64,000 nucleotides of DNA from Clostridiales bacterium UBA6114 (lineage in GTDB: Bacteria; Bacillota; Clostridia; Oscillospirales; Butyricicoccaceae), in assembly GCA_002423435.1 (NCBI GenBank), contig DIWE01000023.1:124001-188000 (forward strand), read 5' to 3'. Numbering within the stretch: position 1 is the first letter of the stretch; each line of letters opens with the position of its first letter. The notes under the pieces were generated by a model, which was not told where the DNA came from, ran no database searches, and was given only the letters and a program-made list of their open reading frames with translations. Made by a program: the position numbers and the translations under genes. Positions 17,523 to 25,950 of the stretch are shown here, in pieces.

Positions 17523-18716
17523 ATGTTAGAAGGAATTAGAGTATTGAGCTTCACTCACTTTATGCAGGGTCCGGTCGCGGCTCAGATGCTGGCCGACTTC
17601 GGCGCCGAAGTCATCAAGGTGGAAGCGCCTTCCGGCCCGTATGAGAGGACCTGGGCGGGCATGGACGCCTTTCACAACGGAATGAGTGATTGCTTTCTGA
17701 TAGCCAACCGGAACCAGCGAAGCCTGTCCGTCGATATGCGCGCAGAGGAAGGGCGGGAAATACTAAACCGCCTGATTGCGAAGACCGATGTCATTCTTGA
17801 AAATTTCCGGCCGGGTGTTTTGGAGAAATACGGGTTCGGCTATGACCAGCTCAAAGACAAATATCCGGGCCTTGTGTATGCGTCCCTGTCCGGCTTCGGG
17901 CCGACCGGACCCTACAGGAGCCGCCCCGGGCAGGACATGATCGCGCAGGGCTTGAGCGGCCTTGCCTCTGTAAGCGGAAGAAGCACCCATCCCCCCGTCA
18001 CGGTTGGCGCGTCCGTGGTGGACATGCACAGCGCGGTTTTAGCCGCTTTCGGGGTCGCCGCAGCCCTTTTGGACAGCAAGCGGACCGGCAAGGGCCATAA
18101 AATCGATTCCTGCCTCTTAAATGCCGCCATGCATCTCCAGCTTGAGATATTCGGCTGTTATTTGAGCAAAGGCTATGTTTTCGACAAGCTTCCCACCGGC
18201 GCCGCCACACGGACGTTTGAGACTCCCTACGGCGTTTATGAGACCGCCGACGGTTATATCATTCTGTCCAAGACCCCGATCCCGAAATGCCGCATTCTTT
18301 TCGGGGCGGAATATTTTGAAGGCTTTCAGGATGATGAGATCTATACGAGGCGGGAAGAGATCGACCGGATCGTATGCCGCGAAATGAAAAAGAAACGAAC
18401 CGCCGAATGGGAAAAACTCTTTTTAGAAAACGACTGCTGGTTTTCCAGGATCAACGAATACGACGATGTCGTCAAAGACCCGCAGGTGATCCACAACGGA
18501 ATGATCATGGAAATGGACCATCCTGTGGCGGGAAAGGTAAAGATGCTCGGCAATCCGCTTATTGTCGACGGGGAAACGCTGCCCGTGCGCATCTACCCGC
18601 CGCTGCAGGGCGAGCACACTGTGGAGATCCTGAAGGAATGCGGTTACACAGATCGGGAAATCGACGATCTTCTGGCAAGGAAAATTGCCATTTGCAAGGC
18701 GCAAAGCGAAAAATGA
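17523..18716 (+). CDS. CaiB/BaiF family III CoA-transferase
   Basis: Moves CoA from a donor thioester to a carboxylic acid. 397 residues: N-terminal VLSFTHFMQGPVAAQMLADF and GAEVIKVEAP, SLSGFGPTGPY at 121-131, and D167 in SVVDMHSA at the place of the catalytic aspartate of formyl-CoA transferase. It lies 15 bp after maoC. The acceptor is unknown. With no acyl-CoA ligase in the operon, this is the only visible activation step for the transported acid. Confidence 0.9.
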   Translation: MLEGIRVLSFTHFMQGPVAAQMLADFGAEVIKVEAPSGPYERTWAGMDAFHNGMSDCFLIANRNQRSLSVDMRAEEGREILNRLIAKTDVILENFRPGVLEKYGFGYDQLKDKYPGLVYASLSGFGPTGPYRSRPGQDMIAQGLSGLASVSGRSTHPPVTVGASVVDMHSAVLAAFGVAAALLDSKRTGKGHKIDSCLLNAAMHLQLEIFGCYLSKGYVFDKLPTGAATRTFETPYGVYETADGYIILSKTPIPKCRILFGAEYFEGFQDDEIYTRREEIDRIVCREMKKKRTAEWEKLFLENDCWFSRINEYDDVVKDPQVIHNGMIMEMDHPVAGKVKMLGNPLIVDGETLPVRIYPPLQGEHTVEILKECGYTDREIDDLLARKIAICKAQSEK

Positions 18717-18730
18717 ACGGGGGAATTTCC

Positions 18731-19522
18731 GTGGAGAGTGATAATCGGGTCAGCCTCGAATATTTAAAGGGCGGTGTCGCGCAGATCAAACTCGACAACC
18801 CGCCTCTGAATCTGACAACGGTCGGCATCATGCGGCAGCTTGAACGCATGGTCATACAGGTGGCGGACGACTCCGCCGTCCGAGCCGTGATCATTACCGG
18901 AGCGGGTGATAGGGCCTTCTGCGTCGGCTCGGACATAAAGGAATTCCCGGAAATCAGGGATAATTTTGTCGAAAAAAAGCTCCGGCGCGAGAACGCCGTT
19001 TTTTCCAGGATCGAGGCCATGCCGAAGCCGGTGATCGCGGCAATCAACGCGGCCGCGCTGGGCGGGGGCTGCGAGTTCGCCCTGGCCTGCGATTTCAGGG
19101 TGATGGACGAAAACGCGAAAATCGGTCAGCCGGAAATCAATCTGGGCACCTTTCCGGGAAGCGGCGGGGTGTTCCGCCTGCCCAGGCTGATCGGGGCCTC
19201 CCGGGCGATGGAGATGCTGTGCCTTGGAACGGTCCTTACGGCGAAAGAAGCGCTGGAAATCGGCCTCGTCACAAAAATCGCCCCGGCCGGAAAATCGGCC
19301 GAGGCCGCGTATGAACTCGCGTATATATTATCCCAAAAAGCCGCCTTTGCGATTTCTTGCATCAAGGAGGCGGTGCACGAGGCCCCCCTGCAGACATCGG
19401 CGGAAGGCGTCGAATACTCTCTGCGTTTGAGCGAGGCGATTTTTAAGACTCCGGACAGCGTGGAAGGCGTCAACGCGTTTTTGGCAAAGCGCAAACCCAA
19501 ATTTACAGGTGCTCCTGAGTAA
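18731..19522 (+). CDS. Enoyl-CoA hydratase/isomerase (crotonase), copy 1
   Basis: 263 residues from the GTG at 18731, six bases after GGGGGA. An ATG at 18713 overlapping the previous stop is in frame but has no ribosome site. Both hydratase glutamates are present, in AALGGGCEFALACD and QPEINLG, and the oxyanion-hole segment is intact. The protein is clearly paralogous to the crotonase at 21448 (they share FVExKLRRENAVFSRIE), which points to duplication within the operon. Predicted S-specific hydration or dehydration of an enoyl-CoA; isomerase activity cannot be excluded. Confidence 0.88.
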   Translation: MESDNRVSLEYLKGGVAQIKLDNPPLNLTTVGIMRQLERMVIQVADDSAVRAVIITGAGDRAFCVGSDIKEFPEIRDNFVEKKLRRENAVFSRIEAMPKPVIAAINAAALGGGCEFALACDFRVMDENAKIGQPEINLGTFPGSGGVFRLPRLIGASRAMEMLCLGTVLTAKEALEIGLVTKIAPAGKSAEAAYELAYILSQKAAFAISCIKEAVHEAPLQTSAEGVEYSLRLSEAIFKTPDSVEGVNAFLAKRKPKFTGAPE

Positions 19523-19569
19523 ACGCGTTGTTTTAAAGGGATTTTTATACACAAAGGAGTGGACGTTAC

Positions 19570-20121
19570 ATGGCAGACAGAACCCCGCGGCCATATTTGT
19601 TAAAATTGGTTTCCATAGGCAATAAGATTGAATCCGTGCAGATTTTTATCGGTATTTTCTGCGTCACCAGTTTTTTGGTTTTCATAACCCTGGACGTCGC
19701 CGCGAGAAGCATTTTGAAACCTATTGTATCGGCGCAGGAATTTGCTGTATTTTCCTATATCTGGGCGGTTTTTACGGGCGGCACCATCGCGTATCGGAAG
19801 GACAGCCATTTTAAAATTGACGCTATCGTCAATCACCTGCCAAAACGGATTCAATCAATTTTCAATGTAATTGACTCCATATTCGGCATGATTTTTGTCT
19901 ACCTCCTGATCGGACCCGGTCTGGAATTCGCGCTGATGGGCATTAAACGGGTATCCAACCCTTCGGGCGTCCCTTTGATCGTCCCCACCATCGCCATTCC
20001 GTTTTGCGGTCTGTTTCTCCTGTTTTTTTTGGTTGAGCGTCTGGCCTGCACCTTATCCAGCTGGAACGTCAGGGCAATCAGACAGTGCCTTGAGGGAAAT
20101 GCGGGAGGTAGCCTGAAATGA
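19570..20121 (+). CDS. dctQ: TRAP transporter small permease
   Basis: 183 residues with four predicted hydrophobic segments (about 25-48, 58-75, 95-118 and 138-160) and the DctQ-type region FAVFSYIWAVFTGGTIAYRKDSHF. It partners DctM and the DctP receptor in sodium-coupled uptake of a carboxylate. AAGGAG precedes the ATG; the stop overlaps the dctM start by four bases (ATGA), giving coupled translation. Confidence 0.92.
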   Translation: MADRTPRPYLLKLVSIGNKIESVQIFIGIFCVTSFLVFITLDVAARSILKPIVSAQEFAVFSYIWAVFTGGTIAYRKDSHFKIDAIVNHLPKRIQSIFNVIDSIFGMIFVYLLIGPGLEFALMGIKRVSNPSGVPLIVPTIAIPFCGLFLLFFLVERLACTLSSWNVRAIRQCLEGNAGGSLK

Positions 20122-21416
20122 ATTTGATTGTAATTTTGTTCATATCCTTTTTCGGCATGTGTCTGATCGGGGTTCCCATCGCGTTCAGCCTCGTATTGGC
20201 GGCTTTTTTTACAGCGATTATGATCGGGCTGGATCCGGTTGTCATGATTCAGCAGATGTATATCATGCTGGACAGCTACACATTGCTGGCGGTTCCGCTG
20301 TTTTTGATGGTAGGCTATGTGATGGAGACCGGAGAAATCACGCAGCGTCTCGTGGATTTTGCGAAAAGTCTTGTCGGGCACATCCGCGGCGGTTTCGGAC
20401 ATGTGAACATTGTCGCCGAAATGGTGCTTTCGGGCATTTCCGGCTCCGCGACCGCTGACGCCGCGGCTCTCGGCGGAATCATGATCCCGGCCATGGTAAA
20501 GGAAGGATATCCTCCTGCGGTCGCCGCCTCCATCAATGCCGCCGCCGCAACCAACGGCCCGATCATACCTCCGAGCATTATGATGATCGTATACGGCGCT
20601 TATGCCAACCTGTCCATCGCGGTCTTGTTCATCGGCGGCGCCGTGCCCGGCGTCATCCTCGGCGTTGCCTTAATGGTTTATGTCTATATATATGCAAAGA
20701 GACACAATCTGCCAAAAGCCGAGCGCATGTGCACGTTAAAAGAATTCTGGCATTCATTCAAGAAGGCTTTCCTTGCTTTGATGGCCACAGTCATCATTTT
20801 TGCAGGCATCATCGGCGGCTTTTTTACCGCCACGGAAGCCGGTATGGTTGCGACTTTGTACTGTCTGTTTATTTCCGCTTTTGTTTATAAAATGGTGAAT
20901 GTCAAAAGATTGATTTACATACTGGAGGGAACTCTCGAATCAATGGCGGCTCCGTTGATGTGTGTGGCCGCCGCCGGCGCTTTCGGCTATGTAATGGCCT
21001 ATTTGAAAGTTCCAAGCTATGTCCTGAAGCTGGCGGGCCCTATCGCCGGTTCTCATTTTGGAGTACTGTTTTTCATCACGGTTTTATATCTGATTCTCGG
21101 CACCTTTATGGATGCGACCCCGGCGATCATCATTTTTATGTCTGTTGTCCAATCCCTTGCAAACTCGGCGGGACTCAACCCGTATCACGTGGGCGTGTTA
21201 ATCTGCTGCGTCTTATGCTTCGGCTTCATCACGCCTCCCTACGGTCTTACCCTGCTCTTAAGCTCCGGCATCGCAAAGGTGTCGACCAGCGAGGTCATAT
21301 ATCATTCGCGATGGATATTTTTTGTCATGCTGCTCGTAACTCTTGTGCTGATATTCTTCCCCGAAGTAATTCTGTTCCTGCCGAGGCTCTTGGTTCCCGG
21401 CGCCATGGGCGTTTGA
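20118..21416 (+). CDS. dctM: TRAP transporter large permease
   Basis: 432 residues, highly hydrophobic, with about 11-12 membrane segments. DctM landmarks include LLAVPLFLMVGYVMETG, GFGHVNIVAEMVLSGISGSA and AAATNGPIIPPSIMMIVYG. The last part, FITPPYGLTLLLSSGI, is also typical. It forms the transport channel with DctQ. A crotonase gene follows 31 bp later in the same direction. Confidence 0.94.
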   Translation: MNLIVILFISFFGMCLIGVPIAFSLVLAAFFTAIMIGLDPVVMIQQMYIMLDSYTLLAVPLFLMVGYVMETGEITQRLVDFAKSLVGHIRGGFGHVNIVAEMVLSGISGSATADAAALGGIMIPAMVKEGYPPAVAASINAAAATNGPIIPPSIMMIVYGAYANLSIAVLFIGGAVPGVILGVALMVYVYIYAKRHNLPKAERMCTLKEFWHSFKKAFLALMATVIIFAGIIGGFFTATEAGMVATLYCLFISAFVYKMVNVKRLIYILEGTLESMAAPLMCVAAAGAFGYVMAYLKVPSYVLKLAGPIAGSHFGVLFFITVLYLILGTFMDATPAIIIFMSVVQSLANSAGLNPYHVGVLICCVLCFGFITPPYGLTLLLSSGIAKVSTSEVIYHSRWIFFVMLLVTLVLIFFPEVILFLPRLLVPGAMGV

Positions 21417-21447
21417 CCTTTTTGCAGAATAAGAGGGTATGTAAAAT

Positions 21448-22236
21448 ATGCAGGAGCTTGTTTTATCTGAAAGACGCCCCGACGGCGTGGCGATTGTCAC
21501 CCTGAATAATCCGCCGCTGAATCTTCAGACGCTCGGCCTTATGCGCGAGCTGGAGCGCGCAATCATGGAGCTTGACGGGGACGACGGCATCCGCGCCGTC
21601 GTTCTGACGGGCGCCGGCACAAGGGCTTTTTCGGCGGGTTCCGACGTCAAGGAATTCCCCGCGCTGCGCAAAAACTTTGTGGAAGAAAAGCTCCGTCGGG
21701 AAAACGCCGTATTCAGCCGGATTGAAAATATGAAAAAGCCTGTGATCGCCGCAATCTGCGGCGCGGCGATGGGGGGCGGCTGCGAGCTTGCGCTCGCCTG
21801 CGATTTCCGGGTTATCGACGAAACCGTAAAGATCGGACTGCCCGAAATAAACCTCGGCAGTTTTCCTGGAAGCGGCGGCCTTTCGCGCCTGCCGAAGCTC
21901 GTCGGCTATACTAAGGCGATGGAGCTCATGTGCCTGGGTACGGTGCTCGATGCCGGGGAGGCGCGCCGCATCGGCCTTGTAAACAGCGTATCCGCGCAGG
22001 GAAGGGCGCTGTCCGACGCCTGCGAGCTGGCGCACAGGCTGTCAAGGCAAGCCCTTTGCGCGATCCGCTACATAAAGCAGGCGGTCCATGCCGCATCCAC
22101 GCAGACAAGCGCCGAGGCGGTCGAGCTGTCCCTGCGCCTGAGCGAAAAAATCTTTCAGACAGCGGACAGCAGGGAGGGCGTACTCGCGTTTCTCGAAAAG
22201 CGCCGTCCCGTTTTTGAAGGCGCACCGACGGATTAA
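21448..22236 (+). CDS. Enoyl-CoA hydratase/isomerase (crotonase), copy 2
   Basis: 262 residues. Both active-site glutamates are present, in AAMGGGCELALACD and LPEINLG. It is close to copy 1 along its whole length, with the same SFPGSGG-type loop and C-terminal TSAEAVELSLRLSEKIF. It lies between dctM and the flavoprotein gene. The two copies may handle successive intermediates, act as hydratase versus isomerase, or form a heteromer; sequence alone does not decide. Confidence 0.88.
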   Translation: MQELVLSERRPDGVAIVTLNNPPLNLQTLGLMRELERAIMELDGDDGIRAVVLTGAGTRAFSAGSDVKEFPALRKNFVEEKLRRENAVFSRIENMKKPVIAAICGAAMGGGCELALACDFRVIDETVKIGLPEINLGSFPGSGGLSRLPKLVGYTKAMELMCLGTVLDAGEARRIGLVNSVSAQGRALSDACELAHRLSRQALCAIRYIKQAVHAASTQTSAEAVELSLRLSEKIFQTADSREGVLAFLEKRRPVFEGAPTD

Positions 22237-22329
22237 ACGGGACGGCTGTACCTTTTCTCCTGCGGCAAACCATTTATTATCTTCCGGCGAAGCATAACAC
22301 CATGTACTGTCGCCGGGGAAAGGCTTGAT

Positions 22330-23991
22330 ATGAAACAGATTAAAACCGACGTGCTGGTGATCGGCGGCGGCGGAGCCGCCGCCAGAGCGGCGATCGCAGC
22401 CTGCGGCGCGGGAGCGTCCGTGCTAATGGCGCTCAAAGGAAAGCTCGGATCAAGCGGCGCGACGACTTATACAAACTGCGAGATCGCGGGCTATAACGTG
22501 CCCGACGGCGCAAAGGACCCCTCGGACAACCCCGAGCGGTTTTACGAGGACATTATGAACGCCGGTATGGGCATGGCGGACCCGGAGTTGGCGCGGATTC
22601 TTACAGAAAACGCTGAAGACAGCTTTCGCGATCTCGAGGAATGGGGACTGCGCTCCGAAAAAGAGGGGGATCGCTACCTCGTCATGAAGGGCTGTTTTTC
22701 CACCCGCCCCCGCGGCCATATCATCAAAGGGCACGGCGAACCGATCATGCGCGCCCTGATCGGCCAGATCCGGCGGCGTATGGATATTTCGGTTATGGAA
22801 AACGCGGCGGTGATCACCCTGATAACGAAGGACGGCGTGTGCGCAGGCGCCGTGGCGCTGGACGAAGCCGGTGAAACGGTTTTTTTTAGCGCCAAGGCAG
22901 TCGTTATGGCCACGGGCGGCGCATCCCAGGTATTTCCCCGGAATCTCAACCCGCCGGACGTCACCGGCGACGGCTATGCGCTCGCCCACCGCGCCGGCGT
23001 AAAGCTAGTCAATATGGAATTCATGCAGGCGGGCATCGGGTTTTCGTATCCGGTCGAGAGCCTGTTCAATACGTATCTCTGGGCGGGTATCCCCAAGGTC
23101 GTAAACGCTTTGGGTGAACCCTTCCTCCATAAAAACCTGCCCGAGGGGCTTACCGACCGCGGCATCATTAGGGAGCACCGCAGGCATTTCCCGTTCAGCA
23201 GCCGGGATCACTCAAGATATGTTGAGATTGCCGTGCAGCGGGAGATCGCCGAAGGCCGCGGCACCGGGCGGGGCGGCGTTCCGGTAAGCTTTGCGCATTT
23301 TACCCCCGATTATGTGGACGGCATCCGGGACGACAGCTGCCTGCGCGAGCTCTGGCCGACGGTTCTGGAGCATTTTGGGAAACAGGGGGTCGACCTTCTG
23401 CGCGATCCCGTCGAAATATCCTGCTACGCACAGGCGATCAACGGGGGCATCCGGATCGACGAAAACGCCATGTCGAGCCTTCCCGGCTTATTCGCAGCCG
23501 GAGAGACCGCGGGCGGCCCCCACGGCGCCGACAGGCTGGGCGGCAATATGCTCCTTACCTGTCAGGTCTACGGAAAGATCGCGGGAAACGCGGCCGCCGC
23601 CTTTGCCAAAGCGCAGCGCCAATTGCCCGCGGATATGCCGGCCGCAGAATCCCAGAGCGCTTTTGCCTTTTCCATTCTGCGAAAAAAGGCAAACATCGGC
23701 GAGCTTGACAAAAAATTAAAGACGTCTGCTCAGAATCACCTCCTGATCCGCAGAAACGAAAAGGGCCTGCTCCAGCTTTTAAGGGACACCGAAGCCATCC
23801 TGTCCGAGCTGGCGGCGGCGCCCGCCCATGATACGCCGGAGCGTGGGAACATGGCCCTTCTGAATAAGATCACTTCCGCAAGACTGATGGCTAAGGCCGC
23901 CCTTTTGAGGAAAGAAAGCCGCGGAAGCCATTATCGGGAGGATTGCCCTTTTACCGATGATGCGAATTATTCCATGCAGATCACAGTATAG
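22330..23991 (+). CDS. Fumarate reductase/succinate dehydrogenase-like flavoprotein
   Basis: 553 residues; FAD-binding motif VLVIGGGGAAARAA (8-21) and a C-terminal FAD/substrate segment GGPHGADRLGGN (about 394-405), as in fumarate reductases and L-aspartate oxidases. No signal peptide and no heme or FMN_bind domain is present, so it acts in the cytoplasm and needs an external electron partner. GGGGAAAGG precedes the ATG. As last gene of the operon it may reduce or oxidise a C=C bond next to a carboxylate in the pathway. No iron-sulfur subunit is encoded nearby. An L-aspartate oxidase is less likely, given the absence of nadA/nadC. Confidence 0.85.
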   Translation: MKQIKTDVLVIGGGGAAARAAIAACGAGASVLMALKGKLGSSGATTYTNCEIAGYNVPDGAKDPSDNPERFYEDIMNAGMGMADPELARILTENAEDSFRDLEEWGLRSEKEGDRYLVMKGCFSTRPRGHIIKGHGEPIMRALIGQIRRRMDISVMENAAVITLITKDGVCAGAVALDEAGETVFFSAKAVVMATGGASQVFPRNLNPPDVTGDGYALAHRAGVKLVNMEFMQAGIGFSYPVESLFNTYLWAGIPKVVNALGEPFLHKNLPEGLTDRGIIREHRRHFPFSSRDHSRYVEIAVQREIAEGRGTGRGGVPVSFAHFTPDYVDGIRDDSCLRELWPTVLEHFGKQGVDLLRDPVEISCYAQAINGGIRIDENAMSSLPGLFAAGETAGGPHGADRLGGNMLLTCQVYGKIAGNAAAAFAKAQRQLPADMPAAESQSAFAFSILRKKANIGELDKKLKTSAQNHLLIRRNEKGLLQLLRDTEAILSELAAAPAHDTPERGNMALLNKITSARLMAKAALLRKESRGSHYREDCPFTDDANYSMQITV

Positions 23992-24022
23992 GCCGAGAAA
24001 CCGGGAATATACGTTTGAAAAT

Positions 24023-24066
24023 GGGGGTATCGCAGAATGCATATTCATACATTCTGCGATACCCCC
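24023..24066 (+). terminator. Perfect 17-bp hairpin after the flavoprotein gene
   Basis: GGGGGTATCGCAGAATG pairs exactly with 24050-24066 around a 10-base loop. There is no U-run, but position and strength suggest transcript end formation. Closely related hairpins occur at 24674-24713 and 50225-50266. Confidence 0.55.
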
Positions 24067-24339
24067 TCCGTGCTGCGCACGCCGCTGCGGCGGATGTCCC
24101 CACGCAAAAGAGGGCATCAAAGGCCCCCTTTCACACTATCCCCCGCGCCCTACAGGCCCCGGCCACAGCAAATGCTTTATATTTATGCGTTTTGCGACGC
24201 GCCTGAGGCTATCGACTTTGTCGACAGCCTTTCGAGGGGGATACCTCCCCGCCAAAGTCCCGTAATTGCAATGGCCAGCCTGACATTTTGTGTAGCAACT
24301 GTGTCAGGCTGATTATTTTTGCGTCTTTTTCGTTAAAAA

Positions 24340-24576
24340 GCCTCCCTTGTTAAAGGGAGGGGAACCGCACCAGCGGTGGAGGGATTTCTTCATCAAGCTA
24401 TCAATAATACGCGCATACTCCATTGAAATTTCCTGAAATCTCATTGTTTGGTATCCTGATAACGGTTAAATATGTTTCGATATATCCGGTCCTGATATTA
24501 TCCCGCAATAATCCGACTTCCTCATAATCAGGAATCCCTCCGGCGCTTCGCGCCACCTCCCTTTAACAAGGGAGGC
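24340..24576. mobile_element. Decayed DUF559-type element (R1)
   Basis: Bounded by CCTCCCTT/AAGGGAGG hairpins at both ends (24341-24360 and 24556-24575). On the minus strand it encodes about 40 codons matching the C-terminal part of a DUF559 nuclease-like protein (core VIRIPNNEISGNF), then stops; the N-terminal half is deleted. The element at 62347-62788 is a longer relative, and about 65 bp before the left hairpin are also similar in both loci. Confidence 0.65.
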
Positions 24577-24673
24577 TTTGCCACGGCTATCCACAAATGC
24601 TAAGACCAACTAACATGATAGTCACGAAAACCTGCGTCGTTGGATAAACGAATACGATGAATATGGAGAAAGT

Positions 24674-24713
24674 GGGTGCCGCAAAATGTATATTCATGCA
24701 TTTTGCGACGCCC
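24674..24713 (+). repeat. Hairpin related to 24023-24066
   Basis: CGCAAAATG (24680-24688) pairs with CATTTTGCG (24699-24707), flanked by GGGTGC and ACGCCC. The loop differs from the first copy by only a few bases. It directly precedes the hairpin-array element. Confidence 0.6.
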
Positions 24714-24718
24714 TGATT

Positions 24719-24945
24719 TCAGATTGTAGACAAAGTGTCTATGGGGATTGTGAGGGGGGTCGGAATCCCTTCACTTTTGATTTGTCCGGAACCGGACATG
24801 CGCCGGTGGAGGACACACTGGACAAAACACATGTGTTTTGTCCGCACCTGGAGGCGGCGGGGTCCCCCAGCGATTGTAATCGCTTGGGGTGCTTATCGAG
24901 GGGGAATTCCCCCTCGAAAGGCTGTCGACTTTGTCGACGGCCTCA
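24719..24945. mobile_element. Hairpin-array element A (about 227 bp)
   Basis: Ends are inverted repeats: TCAGATTGTAGACAAAGT at the left, and the complement of TGAGGCCGTCGACAAAGT at the right. The interior is a string of strong hairpins, including a 24-bp palindrome (24819-24842) and a 20-bp palindrome centred on GGAATTCC (24897-24916). About 60 bp (24793-24853) align with element B (35090-35150). It has no coding capacity. Confidence 0.6.
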
Positions 24946-24975
24946 AATAAGCGACGGATTCCGCCGCTCATTTTT

Positions 24976-25950
24976 TCAGTCCCGAAGCTCCGGAAATACC
25001 GCCCCAAGGCTGTCGTGTTTCAGCGCGTTTTGAAGCTCCGGCAAGATTTCCCTGACCGCGCACAATAAATATTCGCGCAAAAAACCGCTTTCAATATCCA
25101 GCTCCTCCATAAGCCGGCCCGCGGCGTTTTTAAGCGCGGCGTAAAGCTCTGTCCTGCCGAGGCGGCTCAGCATTTTCGAAAGCCCCTCCCTGTCGCTGCC
25201 TCGGATTTCCAGACGCCGCGCGCTGTGGCCGAGCAGCGCCGAGCCCAGCGAGTTTTTCAAGACCAGCAGAAAGATATTGATCAGCAGCTCCCGGTGCCGC
25301 CTGTCATAGCCGTTTAAGAGCATCCCGATATCCGTCTCCGAAAACTTCCGGCAAAACAGGTTTTCATAGTACAGCTTTTTCAAATACCCGCTGATGTATT
25401 CGATCCCGGCCGCCTCCATTTTATCAAGGCACAGGGGATAATCGATCGCCGCCGTTATTTCATCCGAGGCAAATTCCATATCGTACGTTTTGAAAAAGCC
25501 GGGAAGCGCGCGGTCGATCGTGTCGTTATAGGCAATGTTGTCCGTCCGGAGCCGGTTATTCTGCACCATTTTAAGCATCACCCTGGCATCCGCGATCTGT
25601 TTTTTAAGCAGCGGCCTGCTCTTTTGGTAAAGCTCCGTCATCTTTGTGTTTTTCAGGGCTAAAACGCGCTCGTCGTCGTCGCGCAGGCTTTTGAAATAAA
25701 GACCGATCGAGAACAGGGCGGACCGGATCAGGTTTTGCGCCGTCTCCTCCCTGACCGAGCTGCTTTCTCCGCCGGTATAGCGCTCCACCTGCCTTTTCAA
25801 AAGCTCGATCATCCGGAGCCGGATCAGCTCGAGCTCCGCCTCGGACAGCAGGTTTAACCGGCAGGCCTCCTGAATGAGAGACGGGACATACTGCGCGTCA
25901 TTAAGCCGCATACCGTCGGCCGATCCTTGCTTTGCAAGGGTCCCGCTCAT
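24976..25950 (-). CDS. DUF6179-like protein, function unknown
   Basis: 324 residues, soluble, strongly helical and rich in Leu, Glu and Arg, with no membrane segment or catalytic motif that I recognise. It resembles, from memory, the DUF6179 family, which is found next to DUF6323 in Clostridia. The ATG at 25950 overlaps the stop of the upstream gene (ATGA), with GGAGGAG ahead of it, so translation is coupled. Frequent partnering suggests a complex of the two proteins. The family name should be treated as provisional. Confidence 0.72.
   Translation of the reverse strand: MSGTLAKQGSADGMRLNDAQYVPSLIQEACRLNLLSEAELELIRLRMIELLKRQVERYTGGESSSVREETAQNLIRSALFSIGLYFKSLRDDDERVLALKNTKMTELYQKSRPLLKKQIADARVMLKMVQNNRLRTDNIAYNDTIDRALPGFFKTYDMEFASDEITAAIDYPLCLDKMEAAGIEYISGYLKKLYYENLFCRKFSETDIGMLLNGYDRRHRELLINIFLLVLKNSLGSALLGHSARRLEIRGSDREGLSKMLSRLGRTELYAALKNAAGRLMEELDIESGFLREYLLCAVREILPELQNALKHDSLGAVFPELRD

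Larger units (their letters stand above)
23992..24975. other. Gene-free repeat graveyard
   Basis: 984 bp with no supported gene. In order it holds a perfect hairpin (24023-24066), a degenerate copy of it (about 24168-24195), a short piece like the hairpin-array element end (24208-24235), a DUF559-element remnant (24340-24576), a third related hairpin (24674-24713) and a hairpin-array element (24719-24945). Nothing recognisable was seen in 24577-24670. Confidence 0.6.

Noticed and set aside
24719..24945. Repeated hairpins considered as a CRISPR array
   Set aside because: Units differ in sequence and length and are hairpins rather than direct repeats with unique spacers; no cas genes are present.
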